A stretch of 6,454 nt of DNA from Rhodospirillaceae bacterium UBA6219 (GCA_002435715.1 DISD01000055.1:38634-45087), one strand, 5' to 3'; shown: positions 1 through 6,252, numbered from the stretch's first letter. The notes: generated by a model from the sequence alone, not told the origin. Made by a program: numbers and translations.

Positions 1-2200
1 CGATGTCGTGGACGTCGCCCTTGACGGTGGCCAGCACCATGGTGGCCTTGGCCGAACCGTCGGTCTTTTCCATATGCGGTTCCAGATAGGCGACCGCCGC
101 CTTCATGGTTTCCGCCGATTGCAGCACGAAGGGCAATTGCATCTTGCCCGACCCGAACAGCTCGCCCACCACCTTCATGCCGTCCAGCAGCAGGTCGTTG
201 ATGATGGCAAGCGGCTTCCAGCCTTCTTCCATGGCGGCGGCCAGATCGTCGTCCAGACCGGTGCGGTCGCCATCGACGATGCGCTGCTTTAAGCGATCCT
301 CGATCTTGGCCGGCAGTTCCTTTTTGTTTTCGGCGGCCTTGCGGTCGCCGAACAGGGCGATGAAAGCCTGAAGGGGGTCGTAACCTTCGGCGCGGCGGTC
401 GAAGATCAGATCCTCGGCGGCCTTGACCTCTTCCGCCGGGATCGAGTGCAGCGGCAGAATCTTCGACACGTGGACGATGGCGCCGGTCATGCCGCGCTTG
501 ACCGCGTAATCGTTGAACACCGAGTTCAGCACTTGGCGGGCGGCAGGCTTCAGACCGAACGAGATGTTGGAAAGGCCCAAGATGATGCCGCATTCGGGCA
601 ATTCACGGGCGATGGCCTCGATGGCGTCCAGGGTTTCGACACCCAGGCGGCGGTCGTCCTCGTTACCGGTGCAGATGGTGAAGGTCAGCGGGTCGAACAA
701 CAGATCGCTGGCCGCCAAGCCGTGCTTGGTCACCGCGAAGTCGTAAAGACGCTTGGCGACCGCCAGCTTGGCTGCCGCGTCCTTGGCCATGCCTTCTTCG
801 TCGATGGTCAGCGCGACGACGGCGGCGCCGAACTTCTTGGCCAGTTTCAGGCGGTCCTCGGCGTCCTGTTCGCCGTTCTCGAAATTGATCGAGTTCAGGA
901 TGGCCTTGCCGCCATACAGCTTCAAAGCGGTTTCGAGGACGGGCAATTCGGTGGAATCGATGACCAGCGGCGTGGTCACCGAACCGCGCAGGCGGGTCAC
1001 CACCTGGGTCATGTCGTTGACTTCGTTGCGACCGACAAAGGCGGTGCAGACATCCAGGGTGTGGCTGCCTTCCTTGACTTGTTCACGGGCCATGGCGACG
1101 ATGCCGTCCCAGTCCTCGGCGTCCTGCAGGTCGCGGAACTTCTTGGAACCATTGGCGTTGCAGCGTTCGCCGATGGCCAAAAAGGCGTTTTCCTGGCGCA
1201 GCGTGCATTGGGAATAAAGCGAGGCGACGGCCGGCACCCAATGGACGGATCGCTTGACCGGATTGGGGCGATGGCCGGGTGCGCCGATACGCTGCAGCAT
1301 CTGGTGGGTGGCGCCGATATGGGCCGGCGTGGTGCCGCAGCAGCCGCCCAACAGATTGGCGCCCAGGCCGACGAAACGTTCGTGCCACACCGCCAGTTCT
1401 TCCGGCAGCAGCGGGTACCGGGTCTGGCCATCGACCAATTCCGGAAGGCCGGCATTGGGCTGGATGGAGATCAAGCCGGGCCAGTTTTCCACCAGATATT
1501 TGACGTGTTCCAGCATCTCTTGCGGGCCGGCGGCGCAGTTCAGGCCCAAGCTGGGCACGCCCAGCGACTGCACCACGGTGGCGGCAGCGGCGATGTCGGC
1601 ACCCACCAGCAGGGTGCCGGTGGTTTCCACCGTCACCTGGACGAAGATGGGGGTGTCGGTGCCGGCAATCTCGCGGGCCAGTTTGGCGCCGTTGACGGCG
1701 GCCTTGATCTGCAACGGGTCCTGGCAGGTCTCGATCAGGATGGCGTCGGCACCACCGGCGATCTGACCGGCGCATTGGGTGTGATAGGCGGCTTCCAGTT
1801 CGTCATAGCCGATATGGCCCAAGCTGGGCAGCTTGGTGCCGGGGCCGACGGAACCCAGGACGAAGCGGTCGCGACCGTCCTTGAATTCTTCCGCCGCCTC
1901 GCGGGCGATTTCGGCGGCGCGCTTGTTCAGGTCAAAGGCCTTATGGGCGATGCCGAATTCCGCCAGGGTCACCGGATTGGCGCCGAACGTGTTGGTTTCC
2001 ACCATGTCGGCGCCGGCGGAGAAATACTGCATGGCGATGTTGCGCACCACGTCGGGGCGCGATTCCACCAGCACGTCTGTGCAGTTCTCAAGGCCCATGA
2101 AATCCTTGTCCACCGACAGGTTCATGGCCTGGACCAAGGCGCCGGTGCCGCCGTCGCAAAGCAGGACGCGATTGTGCAGGTGGTCGAGAATCTTGCTCAT
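1..2200 (-). CDS. metH: Cobalamin-dependent methionine synthase MetH, N-terminal 733 residues (runs off left edge)
   Basis: Cytoplasmic enzyme that moves a methyl group from 5-methyltetrahydrofolate through cobalamin to homocysteine, giving methionine. The frame is open with no stop from the ATG at 2200 down to base 2; I translated all of it. The homocysteine domain spans about residues 1-320, starting near LLCDGGTGALVQ, with zinc ligands C222 (GLNCAAGP) and C287-C288 (LGGCCGTTPAHI), matching E. coli C247, C310 and C311. The pterin domain spans about 340-600, opening with GERCNANGS at 344. The four-helix cap is about 632-712. The cobalamin domain has just begun: GDVHDI at 728-733 contains H731, equivalent to the lower-ligand His759 of E. 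coli. The rest of the B12 domain and any SAM reactivation domain lie outside the window. GAGGA overlaps the metF stop, 5 nt before the ATG, supporting coupled translation. No frameshift is seen. Identity is very secure; only the C-terminal architecture is unknown. Confidence 0.97.
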   Translation of the reverse strand, partial: MSKILDHLHNRVLLCDGGTGALVQAMNLSVDKDFMGLENCTDVLVESRPDVVRNIAMQYFSAGADMVETNTFGANPVTLAEFGIAHKAFDLNKRAAEIAREAAEEFKDGRDRFVLGSVGPGTKLPSLGHIGYDELEAAYHTQCAGQIAGGADAILIETCQDPLQIKAAVNGAKLAREIAGTDTPIFVQVTVETTGTLLVGADIAAAATVVQSLGVPSLGLNCAAGPQEMLEHVKYLVENWPGLISIQPNAGLPELVDGQTRYPLLPEELAVWHERFVGLGANLLGGCCGTTPAHIGATHQMLQRIGAPGHRPNPVKRSVHWVPAVASLYSQCTLRQENAFLAIGERCNANGSKKFRDLQDAEDWDGIVAMAREQVKEGSHTLDVCTAFVGRNEVNDMTQVVTRLRGSVTTPLVIDSTELPVLETALKLYGGKAILNSINFENGEQDAEDRLKLAKKFGAAVVALTIDEEGMAKDAAAKLAVAKRLYDFAVTKHGLAASDLLFDPLTFTICTGNEDDRRLGVETLDAIEAIARELPECGIILGLSNISFGLKPAARQVLNSVFNDYAVKRGMTGAIVHVSKILPLHSIPAEEVKAAEDLIFDRRAEGYDPLQAFIALFGDRKAAENKKELPAKIEDRLKQRIVDGDRTGLDDDLAAAMEEGWKPLAIINDLLLDGMKVVGELFGSGKMQLPFVLQSAETMKAAVAYLEPHMEKTDGSAKATMVLATVKGDVHDI

Positions 2201-2208
2201 GGTCTTCC

Positions 2209-3090
2209 TCAGATCGCCTTGGGCCGAACGCCCAGGATGTGGCTGATGGCATAAGCCAAATCAGCGCGGTTCAACGTATAGAAATGGAAATCGGTGACGC
2301 CGTCGGCGGCCAGAGCCCGGCATTGCTCGGCGGCGACGGTGGCGGCCACCAGCTTGCGGGTTTCCGGGTCGTTGTCCAGGCCTTCGAACAATTTGGCCAT
2401 CCAGGCCGGCACGCTGGCGCCGCAGGCGGCCGAGAATTTCTGCACCTGAGCGAAATTGGTCACCGGCAGGATGCCGGGCAACACCGGCACGGTGATGCCG
2501 GCGGCGCGCACCTTGTCCATGAAGCGGCGATAGACGTCGACGTCGAAGAAATACTGGCTGATGGCCCGTGTCGCGCCCTCATCGATCTTGCGCTTCAGAT
2601 TGTCCAGGTCGAAATCGGCGCTGGGGGCATCGGGATGCATTTCCGGATAGGCCGCCACCGAGATTTCGAAATCAGCGATGCGTTTCAGACCCGCCACCAG
2701 ATCGGCGGCATAGGCATAGCCGCCCGGTGTGGGTTCGTACTTGCCCGACCCTTCCGGGGCGTCGCCGCGCAGCGCCACGATATGGCGGATGCCTTCGTCC
2801 CAATAGCGCCGGGCGATGTCGTCCACCTCGCCGGTGGAATGGCCGACGCAGGTCAAATGGGCGGCGGGCTTCAGTTTTGTTTCGTGGGCGATGCGCACCA
2901 CCGTGTCGTGGGTGCGTTCCCGCGTCGAGCCGCCGGCGCCATAGGTCACCGAGACGAAGCTGGGATCAAGCGGTTCCAGGCGCTTGATGCATTCCCACAA
3001 ATTCTCCTGCATCTTCTCGGTCTTGGGCGGGAAGAATTCGAACGACACGGCGACCGGCTTGGCCGAGGCGGTGGCGATGGGCAGGCTCAC
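2209..3090 (-). CDS. metF: 5,10-methylenetetrahydrofolate reductase MetF
   Basis: FAD enzyme of the cytoplasm that reduces 5,10-methylene-THF to 5-methyl-THF, the methyl donor for the MetH encoded just downstream. The product is 293 residues, close to the 296 of E. coli MetF. It is a single TIM-barrel protein with family motifs in order: SFEFFPPK with catalytic E18 (E. coli Glu28), VTYGAGGS at 48-55, HLTC at 78-81, ALRGD with D110 (E. coli Asp120, near the flavin), then AYPEMHPDA. The constant offset of ten from E. coli numbering supports the chosen start. That start is GTG at 3090: AAGGAG lies 7 nt upstream, and the GTG overlaps the regulator's TGA as GTGA. The frame stays open upstream, but that stretch is Arg/Pro-rich, unlike MetF, and lies across the regulator gene. 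The C-terminus (TDFHFYTLNRADL) is intact. Likely repressed together with metH by the upstream SahR-like protein. Confidence 0.97.
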   Translation of the reverse strand: MSLPIATASAKPVAVSFEFFPPKTEKMQENLWECIKRLEPLDPSFVSVTYGAGGSTRERTHDTVVRIAHETKLKPAAHLTCVGHSTGEVDDIARRYWDEGIRHIVALRGDAPEGSGKYEPTPGGYAYAADLVAGLKRIADFEISVAAYPEMHPDAPSADFDLDNLKRKIDEGATRAISQYFFDVDVYRRFMDKVRAAGITVPVLPGILPVTNFAQVQKFSAACGASVPAWMAKLFEGLDNDPETRKLVAATVAAEQCRALAADGVTDFHFYTLNRADLAYAISHILGVRPKAI

Positions 3091-4031
3091 GGGCGAACTC
3101 CTTGGTTGGGCTTTTCGGCGCTCCACAGCACCACGGTCAGGGTCGAACCGGGCAGGTGGCGGACGGTCAACAAAGACAGGCCGGCGGCGGACAGCCAGCC
3201 GGCGACTTCTGAATCGGTGAATCCCAAACGACGATGGGCATGCTGGTCGCGCAGGATTTCCAGGTCGTGGGGGGCGAAATCCACCACCAGCAGCAAGCCG
3301 CCGGGGCGCAGGATGCGGGCGGCTTCGGCCACCACCTGGGCTGGGTCGGCAGCATAATGCAGCACCTGGTGGACGGTGACGACATCGGCACTTTTGTCGG
3401 CCAGCGGCACCTGGGTGATGTCGCCTTGACGGATCATGCAATGACGCAGGTCGGCCCGTTCCAAATTGGCACGGGCGATGTCCAGCATTTCGCGGGACAA
3501 ATCGATGCCGATACCGCGTTCACAATAGGGGGCCAGCACTTCCAGCACCCGTCCGGTGCCGGTGCCCAAATCCACCAGTTCGATGCCGCGCCGCCCTTGG
3601 ATGGCCTGGATCAGCGCCTGTTCGACTTCCGATTCGTCCACATGCAGAGAGCGCAACTGGTCCCATTGATGGGCGTTTTGGGTGAAGTAATCCTGGGCGC
3701 GGCCGGCACGGGCGGCGCGGACGGCCTCGAGACGCGCCTGGTCGCGCGACAGCACCGAATCGTCGGCCGGCAACATAGAGAGGAGGCGGGATGCCAAATC
3801 GGCCCCGGCGCCATGGGCGGCAACGCGATAGAACACCCAGGCCCCCTCGGGGAAGCGGTCCAGCAGCCCGGATTCGCACATCAGCTTCAAGTGGCGCGAC
3901 ACCCGGGGCTGGCTTTGCCCCAGGATGTGGGTGAGTTCGGAAACAGTCAGGTCGCCATGCGCCAACAGCCGCAGCAGACGCAATCGCGTCGGCTCGGCGG
4001 CGGCGCGCAGGGCGGCCAGGATGGTTTCCAT
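3087..4031 (-). CDS. sahR: SahR-like regulator: ArsR-family winged helix fused to SAM-methyltransferase domain
   Basis: Probable transcriptional repressor of SAM-cycle genes, 314 residues. Residues 1-75 form an ArsR-type winged helix-turn-helix: EPTRLRLLRLL, recognition region LGQSQPRVSRHLKLM at 37-51, then a wing around 58-69. The cysteine pair typical of metal-sensing ArsR proteins is absent; the only cysteines are C52, C170 and C198. After a linker (about 90-145) comes a class I methyltransferase fold: motif I ELVDLGTGTG at 151-160, acidic D177 at the end of strand 2 (GIGIDLS), GD at 203-204, HQVLHY at 221-226 and LRPGG at 241-245. This two-domain layout is that of SahR, described in Proteobacteria as a repressor that releases DNA on binding S-adenosylhomocysteine and controls ahcY, metE/metH, metF and metK. 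It is first in a tight operon with metF and metH. ATG at 4031 has GGAG 8 nt upstream. The alternative is an active methyltransferase with a DNA-binding domain. The specific symbol rests on architecture and context. Confidence 0.8.
   Translation of the reverse strand: METILAALRAAAEPTRLRLLRLLAHGDLTVSELTHILGQSQPRVSRHLKLMCESGLLDRFPEGAWVFYRVAAHGAGADLASRLLSMLPADDSVLSRDQARLEAVRAARAGRAQDYFTQNAHQWDQLRSLHVDESEVEQALIQAIQGRRGIELVDLGTGTGRVLEVLAPYCERGIGIDLSREMLDIARANLERADLRHCMIRQGDITQVPLADKSADVVTVHQVLHYAADPAQVVAEAARILRPGGLLLVVDFAPHDLEILRDQHAHRRLGFTDSEVAGWLSAAGLSLLTVRHLPGSTLTVVLWSAEKPNQGVRP
3098..3103 (-). promoter_or_regulatory. Ribosome binding site that fixes the GTG start of metF
   Basis: On the minus strand AAGGAG lies 7 nt before the GTG at 3090, inside the last codons of the regulator gene. 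The strong match and good spacing favour this GTG over start codons further upstream in the same open frame. With the GTGA overlap of stop and start it suggests that ribosomes finishing the regulator can restart on metF. Confidence 0.8.
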
Positions 4032-4060
4032 TCTTGTCTCTCCAGAACTCTCAAAAACAT

Positions 4061-4076
4061 ATAAACATATCTTTAT
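4061..4076. promoter_or_regulatory. Candidate SahR operator (AT-rich palindrome)
   Basis: ATAAACATATCTTTAT is a 16-bp palindrome with one mismatched pair (C/C), so 14 of 16 positions are symmetric. It stands out as an AT-rich island in GC-rich DNA and lies 30 to 45 nt upstream of the regulator's ATG, where binding would block that promoter. A dimeric winged-helix repressor of the ArsR family would need such a site. That it is the SahR operator is inference from position and symmetry; I could not compare it with a motif matrix. Confidence 0.55.
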
Positions 4077-4115
4077 GCGAATTGAAACGAAAAATGGGGG
4101 ATTCTCCCGATGCTG

Positions 4116-4133
4116 TGTTGCTTGAATGCAACA
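4116..4133. repeat. Perfect 6+6 inverted repeat, possible operator
   Basis: TGTTGC and GCAACA are perfect inverted copies separated by TTGAAT. The repeat lies 85 nt upstream of the regulator's ATG and about 155 nt upstream of mlaA, so it could be a protein binding site for either gene. No known motif is recognised, and a 6-bp arm can occur by chance. Confidence 0.35.
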
Positions 4134-4287
4134 TTTCGCGTTTGGGAAAAAACTCTTCGAATTGTGCCTACTGGTCTTTCGGTCGGGACTGTGTTACCTC
4201 CAATGGTGCATGGATGTCGCAGGTGCGGGATTCATGTTGGTCGTAGTACCAGTCGCAAGTCGTTGTCCTTGGTCCGAAGAAAACAAG

Positions 4288-5049
4288 ATGTCGTTCTTCA
4301 AGCCCCGCCCTGTCGCTCTGCGTTTCGTCGCATCGGTTTTTGCCGTTGCCCTGGTCGCAGGTTGCGCAACCCCGCCGCCTGCTGACGACAAGGAAGCCAT
4401 GGCCGAATGGGAGCAGGTCAACGATCCGCTGGAGCCCATGAACCGGACCATCTTCGAATTCAACCAAGCGGTGGACAAGGCGCTCTTGAAGCCGGTGGCC
4501 CAGGGCTATCGCTGGGCGGTGCCGCAATTCGGCCGCGACCGTGTCCGTGATTTCGTGCGCAACCTGCGTGCCCCGGTGGTGTTCGTCAACGACGTGCTGC
4601 AGGGTGAACCCGACCGCGCCATGCAGACCCTGATGCGTTTCGCCTTCAATACCGGCTTCGGTATCGGCGGCTTGATCGACGTCGCCGAGCCCGGTGGCAT
4701 CCCGTACCATGACGAAGATTTCGGCCAGACCTTCGCGGTCTGGGGGATCGGCGAAGGTCCCTATCTGGTGCTGCCCATCCTGGGCCCGTCCAACGCGCGT
4801 GACGGTGTCGGCCTGGCCACCGAATGGCTGAGCGATCCGTTCAACCTGTATATGGACCGCATCGGTCAGGACTGGGCGATCTGGACCCGCGCCGGTGTTG
4901 CCGGTCTGGAAAAGCGCGAGCGTCTGCTCGACACCTTGGACGAAATCGAACGCTCTTCGCTGGATTACTATTCGGCGTTGCGTTCGACCTACCGCCAGAA
5001 CCGCGCGGCCGAGGTCAAGAACAAGCTTGATGCCGACGGGCAGCGCTAG
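4288..5049 (+). CDS. mlaA: MlaA (VacJ) outer-membrane phospholipid-removal lipoprotein
   Basis: Outer-membrane lipoprotein of the Mla pathway. It takes misplaced phospholipids from the outer leaflet and passes them to periplasmic MlaC. The start chosen is the ATG at 4288, giving 253 residues and a clean lipoprotein signal: basic N-terminus (K5, R7, R12), hydrophobic stretch 13-24, lipobox VAGC with lipidated C26. The residue after it is Ala, not Asp, consistent with outer-membrane sorting. A longer open frame from 4126 is rejected because it would put about 54 unrelated residues before the signal peptide. GAAGA 7 nt upstream is a modest ribosome site. Family motifs: NDPLEPMNR at 45-53, LQGEPDRAM at 104-112, NTGFGIGGLIDVA at 121-133, DFGQTFAVWGIGEGPYLVLP at 144-163. 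The conserved domain is complete. mlaC follows after 3 nt, which strengthens the call. The mlaFED transporter genes are not in the window. Confidence 0.95.
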   Translation: MSFFKPRPVALRFVASVFAVALVAGCATPPPADDKEAMAEWEQVNDPLEPMNRTIFEFNQAVDKALLKPVAQGYRWAVPQFGRDRVRDFVRNLRAPVVFVNDVLQGEPDRAMQTLMRFAFNTGFGIGGLIDVAEPGGIPYHDEDFGQTFAVWGIGEGPYLVLPILGPSNARDGVGLATEWLSDPFNLYMDRIGQDWAIWTRAGVAGLEKRERLLDTLDEIERSSLDYYSALRSTYRQNRAAEVKNKLDADGQR

Positions 5050-5052
5050 ACC

Positions 5053-5667
5053 ATGCTGAATCGTCGTTCTTTCCTGACGGGTGTCGCAGCTGTCTCCTTT
5101 GGTTTGGCCCATCGTTCCGCCTGGGCGGTGACGGGCGATGCCGGCGCCTTCATCCAGTCTTTGGCCGAAAGCGCCATGAACACCGTCGCCGTCAAGGATC
5201 TGTCCGATGGCGAACGGGTCAACCGTTTCCGGACTTTGTTCGTCGACACCTTCGATTTGCCGGAAATCAGCCGCTTCGTTCTGGGGCGCTATTGGCGTGC
5301 CGCCAATGACGGGCAAAAGGCCGAGTTCCAGAAGTTGTTCGAAGACATCCAGGTCTATACCTGGACGCGGCGCTTCAAGGAATATAACGGTGAAACCCTG
5401 GAATTAGGGAGCGTCAAGCCGGAAGGCGACGCCGATTTCATCGTCGATTCGCAGATGAAGCGGGCCAAGCTGGCGCCGATCAACGTCAGCTGGCGGGTGC
5501 GCCGCGCTGCCGAGACTTTCCGCATCCTCGACATCATCGTCGAAGGCGCGTCCATGGCCATCACCTTCCGCTCCGATTACGGTGCGGTGCTGTCCTCGCA
5601 AGGGGGCAAGATCGATGGTCTGTTGGACGTCATGCGTAAAAAGGTCGACCAACTGAAGCTGGGGTAA
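5053..5667 (+). CDS. mlaC: MlaC periplasmic phospholipid carrier (Ttg2D family)
   Basis: Soluble periplasmic protein that ferries phospholipid between MlaA at the outer membrane and the MlaFEDB ABC complex at the inner membrane. Length is 204 residues, close to E. coli MlaC (about 210). A signal peptide covers 1-25 with an AxA cleavage site (A23-W24-A25). Its start, NRRSFLTG, matches the twin-arginine pattern, and R21 lies just before the cleavage site, a common Tat feature. The mature part shows family marks: FVLGRYWR at 75-82, corresponding to LGQYYKSA in E. coli, and near the C-terminus VEGASMAIT from 163, followed by YGAVL and GGKIDGLL. The upstream stop is only 3 nt away and there is no clear Shine-Dalgarno, so translation is probably coupled to mlaA. 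A hairpin begins at the stop codon. Assignment is firm; the export route is inference. Confidence 0.93.
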   Translation: MLNRRSFLTGVAAVSFGLAHRSAWAVTGDAGAFIQSLAESAMNTVAVKDLSDGERVNRFRTLFVDTFDLPEISRFVLGRYWRAANDGQKAEFQKLFEDIQVYTWTRRFKEYNGETLELGSVKPEGDADFIVDSQMKRAKLAPINVSWRVRRAAETFRILDIIVEGASMAITFRSDYGAVLSSQGGKIDGLLDVMRKKVDQLKLG

Positions 5668-5690
5668 GCGGCGGTCGAAACCGTCGCTTA
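5665..5690. terminator. Hairpin shared by convergent mlaC and PilZ gene stops
   Basis: The stem pairs 5665-5675 with 5680-5690 (11 bp, one G-T wobble at 5671/5684) around a CGAA loop. The mlaC TAA (5665-5667) and the PilZ gene's stop (5688-5690) form the two ends of the stem, so it can fold in either transcript. Neither side has a proper run of U, so it may be a weak or assisted bidirectional terminator, or a 3'-end stabiliser. Confidence 0.6.
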
Positions 5691-6035
5691 ATACCCGTAC
5701 GGCTTGTCGCCCCACAACAGGGTGGCGACATGGCGGCTGACCATTTTCATCAGATCATAGGGCGGGCGGACGAATTGCACCGCCACCCAATCCTTGGTGA
5801 TGGCGCGCACCTCCGCCTTTCCCTTGGCGACGCGCATGTCGGGCCAGTGCACCGACGCCATCTCGAACGCCACTTCTTCACCCTTCCAGGTGCGCCGTCC
5901 GTTGGGCATGGAAAATTTCATGCCGCCGATGGAAATGTCGAGAACGGGGATTTCCACCTCTTCCATGCGAATGACCAGTCCGGTGCCGGGATGGCGTTCA
6001 TCAAAGCGACGATCGTTGCTGGGCTTCTTAAGCAT
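5688..6035 (-). CDS. Single-domain PilZ protein, probable c-di-GMP effector
   Basis: Small cytoplasmic protein of 115 residues that is nearly all PilZ domain. Both c-di-GMP binding signatures are present: RxxxR as R10-FDE-R14 within DRRFDERHP, and DxSxxG as D33-I-S35-IG-G38 in LDISIGGMKF. Beta-strand-rich sequence follows (GEEVAFEM, AEVRAI, WVAVQFVRP) and then a short helix near the C-terminus (YDLMKMVSRHVATLL). Proteins of this type bind c-di-GMP and adjust motility, exopolysaccharide or other outputs; the partner here cannot be told. ATG at 6035 is chosen because the domain begins soon after it and GGAA lies 5 nt upstream. An in-frame ATG at 6089 would add 18 residues with no family resemblance and lies inside a candidate promoter. 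The gene stands alone, convergent to mlaC, with no functional link to the mla genes evident. Confidence 0.85.
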   Translation of the reverse strand: MLKKPSNDRRFDERHPGTGLVIRMEEVEIPVLDISIGGMKFSMPNGRRTWKGEEVAFEMASVHWPDMRVAKGKAEVRAITKDWVAVQFVRPPYDLMKMVSRHVATLLWGDKPYGY

Positions 6036-6070
6036 GGTTGTTCCGTTCTGGGCAGGCTTTCTGCAGCGAT

Positions 6071-6100
6071 AGTATCGTGCCCGCGCCACAAGCGCTACAA
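6071..6100 (-). promoter_or_regulatory. Candidate promoter of the PilZ gene
   Basis: On the minus strand TTGTAG (6100-6095) and GATACT (6076-6071) are 18 nt apart, a fair match to -35 and -10 boxes, and lie 36 to 65 nt upstream of the ATG at 6035. A small inverted repeat, CGATA-G-TATCG (6067-6077), overlaps the -10 box. The match is partial and sigma usage is unknown. Confidence 0.3.
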
Positions 6101-6126
6101 CCGATCAACAGGTGAGTTCGGCACCC

Positions 6127-6155
6127 TTGACAGTACCGCAGCCTTCCCCTAAGTT
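6127..6155 (+). promoter_or_regulatory. Promoter of the tRNA-Ala gene
   Basis: A perfect TTGACA at 6127-6132 is followed by a 17-nt spacer and TAAGTT at 6150-6155, a weak -10 box. Transcription would begin near 6162, about 5 nt before the mature tRNA. The CCCCAC after the -10 box is a GC-rich discriminator, common in growth-rate-controlled stable RNA promoters; that control is inference. Confidence 0.6.
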
Positions 6156-6166
6156 CCCCACCTCTT

Positions 6167-6242
6167 GGGGCCGTAGCTCAGATGGGAGAGCGCCGCAATC
6201 GCACTGCGGAGGTCAGGGGTTCGATTCCCCTCGGCTCCACCA
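6167..6242 (+). tRNA. tRNA-Ala, anticodon CGC
   Basis: Complete 76-nt cloverleaf that reads the GCG alanine codon. Acceptor stem GGGGCCG (6167-6173) pairs with CGGCTCC (6232-6238) and includes the G3-U70 wobble that identifies alanine tRNAs. D stem GCTC/GAGC is 6176-6179 with 6188-6191. Anticodon stem CCGCA/TGCGG (6193-6197 with 6205-6209) encloses loop ATCGCAC, with anticodon CGC at 6200-6202 after the usual T33. T arm AGGGG-TTCGATT-CCCCT is 6215-6231. Discriminator A is at 6239 and the CCA end is encoded at 6240-6242. No intron or odd base is seen. It is a single-gene unit with its own promoter and terminator. Confidence 0.97.
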
Positions 6243-6252
6243 AAGTTTCAAG

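Larger units (their letters stand above)
4032..4287. other. Divergent intergenic region between sahR-like gene and mlaA
   Basis: About 256 bp without a supported gene, between genes read outward in both directions. It must hold the promoters of the met operon (minus) and of mlaA (plus). The part nearest the regulator is AT-rich and holds the 4061-4076 palindrome; a second inverted repeat lies at 4116-4133. I looked for -35/-10 pairs toward mlaA and found none convincing. No riboswitch-like fold (SAM or cobalamin) was recognised in the short met leader. An open frame continuing upstream from mlaA across this region does not look like protein. Confidence 0.6.

Noticed and set aside
446..2254. 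A 602-codon open frame on the plus strand opposite metH
   Set aside because: It is codon-aligned with metH on the other strand, Gln/Gly/His/Ala-rich with no domain, and its length is explained by GC-rich codon use leaving few antisense stops. metH shows full conserved motifs.
2239..3357. A 372-codon plus-strand frame across metF and the end of the regulator gene
   Set aside because: It lies antisense to two well-supported genes, crosses their junction, and its composition resembles no protein family.
3234..4064. A 276-codon plus-strand frame opposite the SahR-like gene
   Set aside because: Low-complexity Gly/Gln/His-rich translation complementary to a gene with clear helix-turn-helix and methyltransferase motifs.
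4032..4110. SAM or cobalamin riboswitch in the met operon leader
   Set aside because: The space between the regulator gene and the AT-rich palindrome is too short, and no conserved riboswitch core such as a B12 box was seen.
4126..4287. N-terminal extension of mlaA to an ATG at 4126
   Set aside because: It would put 54 residues before a standard lipoprotein signal peptide, which must be at the N-terminus to work.
4168..5316. A 382-codon minus-strand frame opposite mlaA and the start of mlaC
   Set aside because: Antisense to two genes with signal peptides and family motifs; no recognisable domain of its own.
6036..6089. Earlier start of the PilZ gene at 6089
   Set aside because: The added 18 residues do not resemble PilZ proteins and overlap a candidate promoter; the ATG at 6035 has a better-placed ribosome site.
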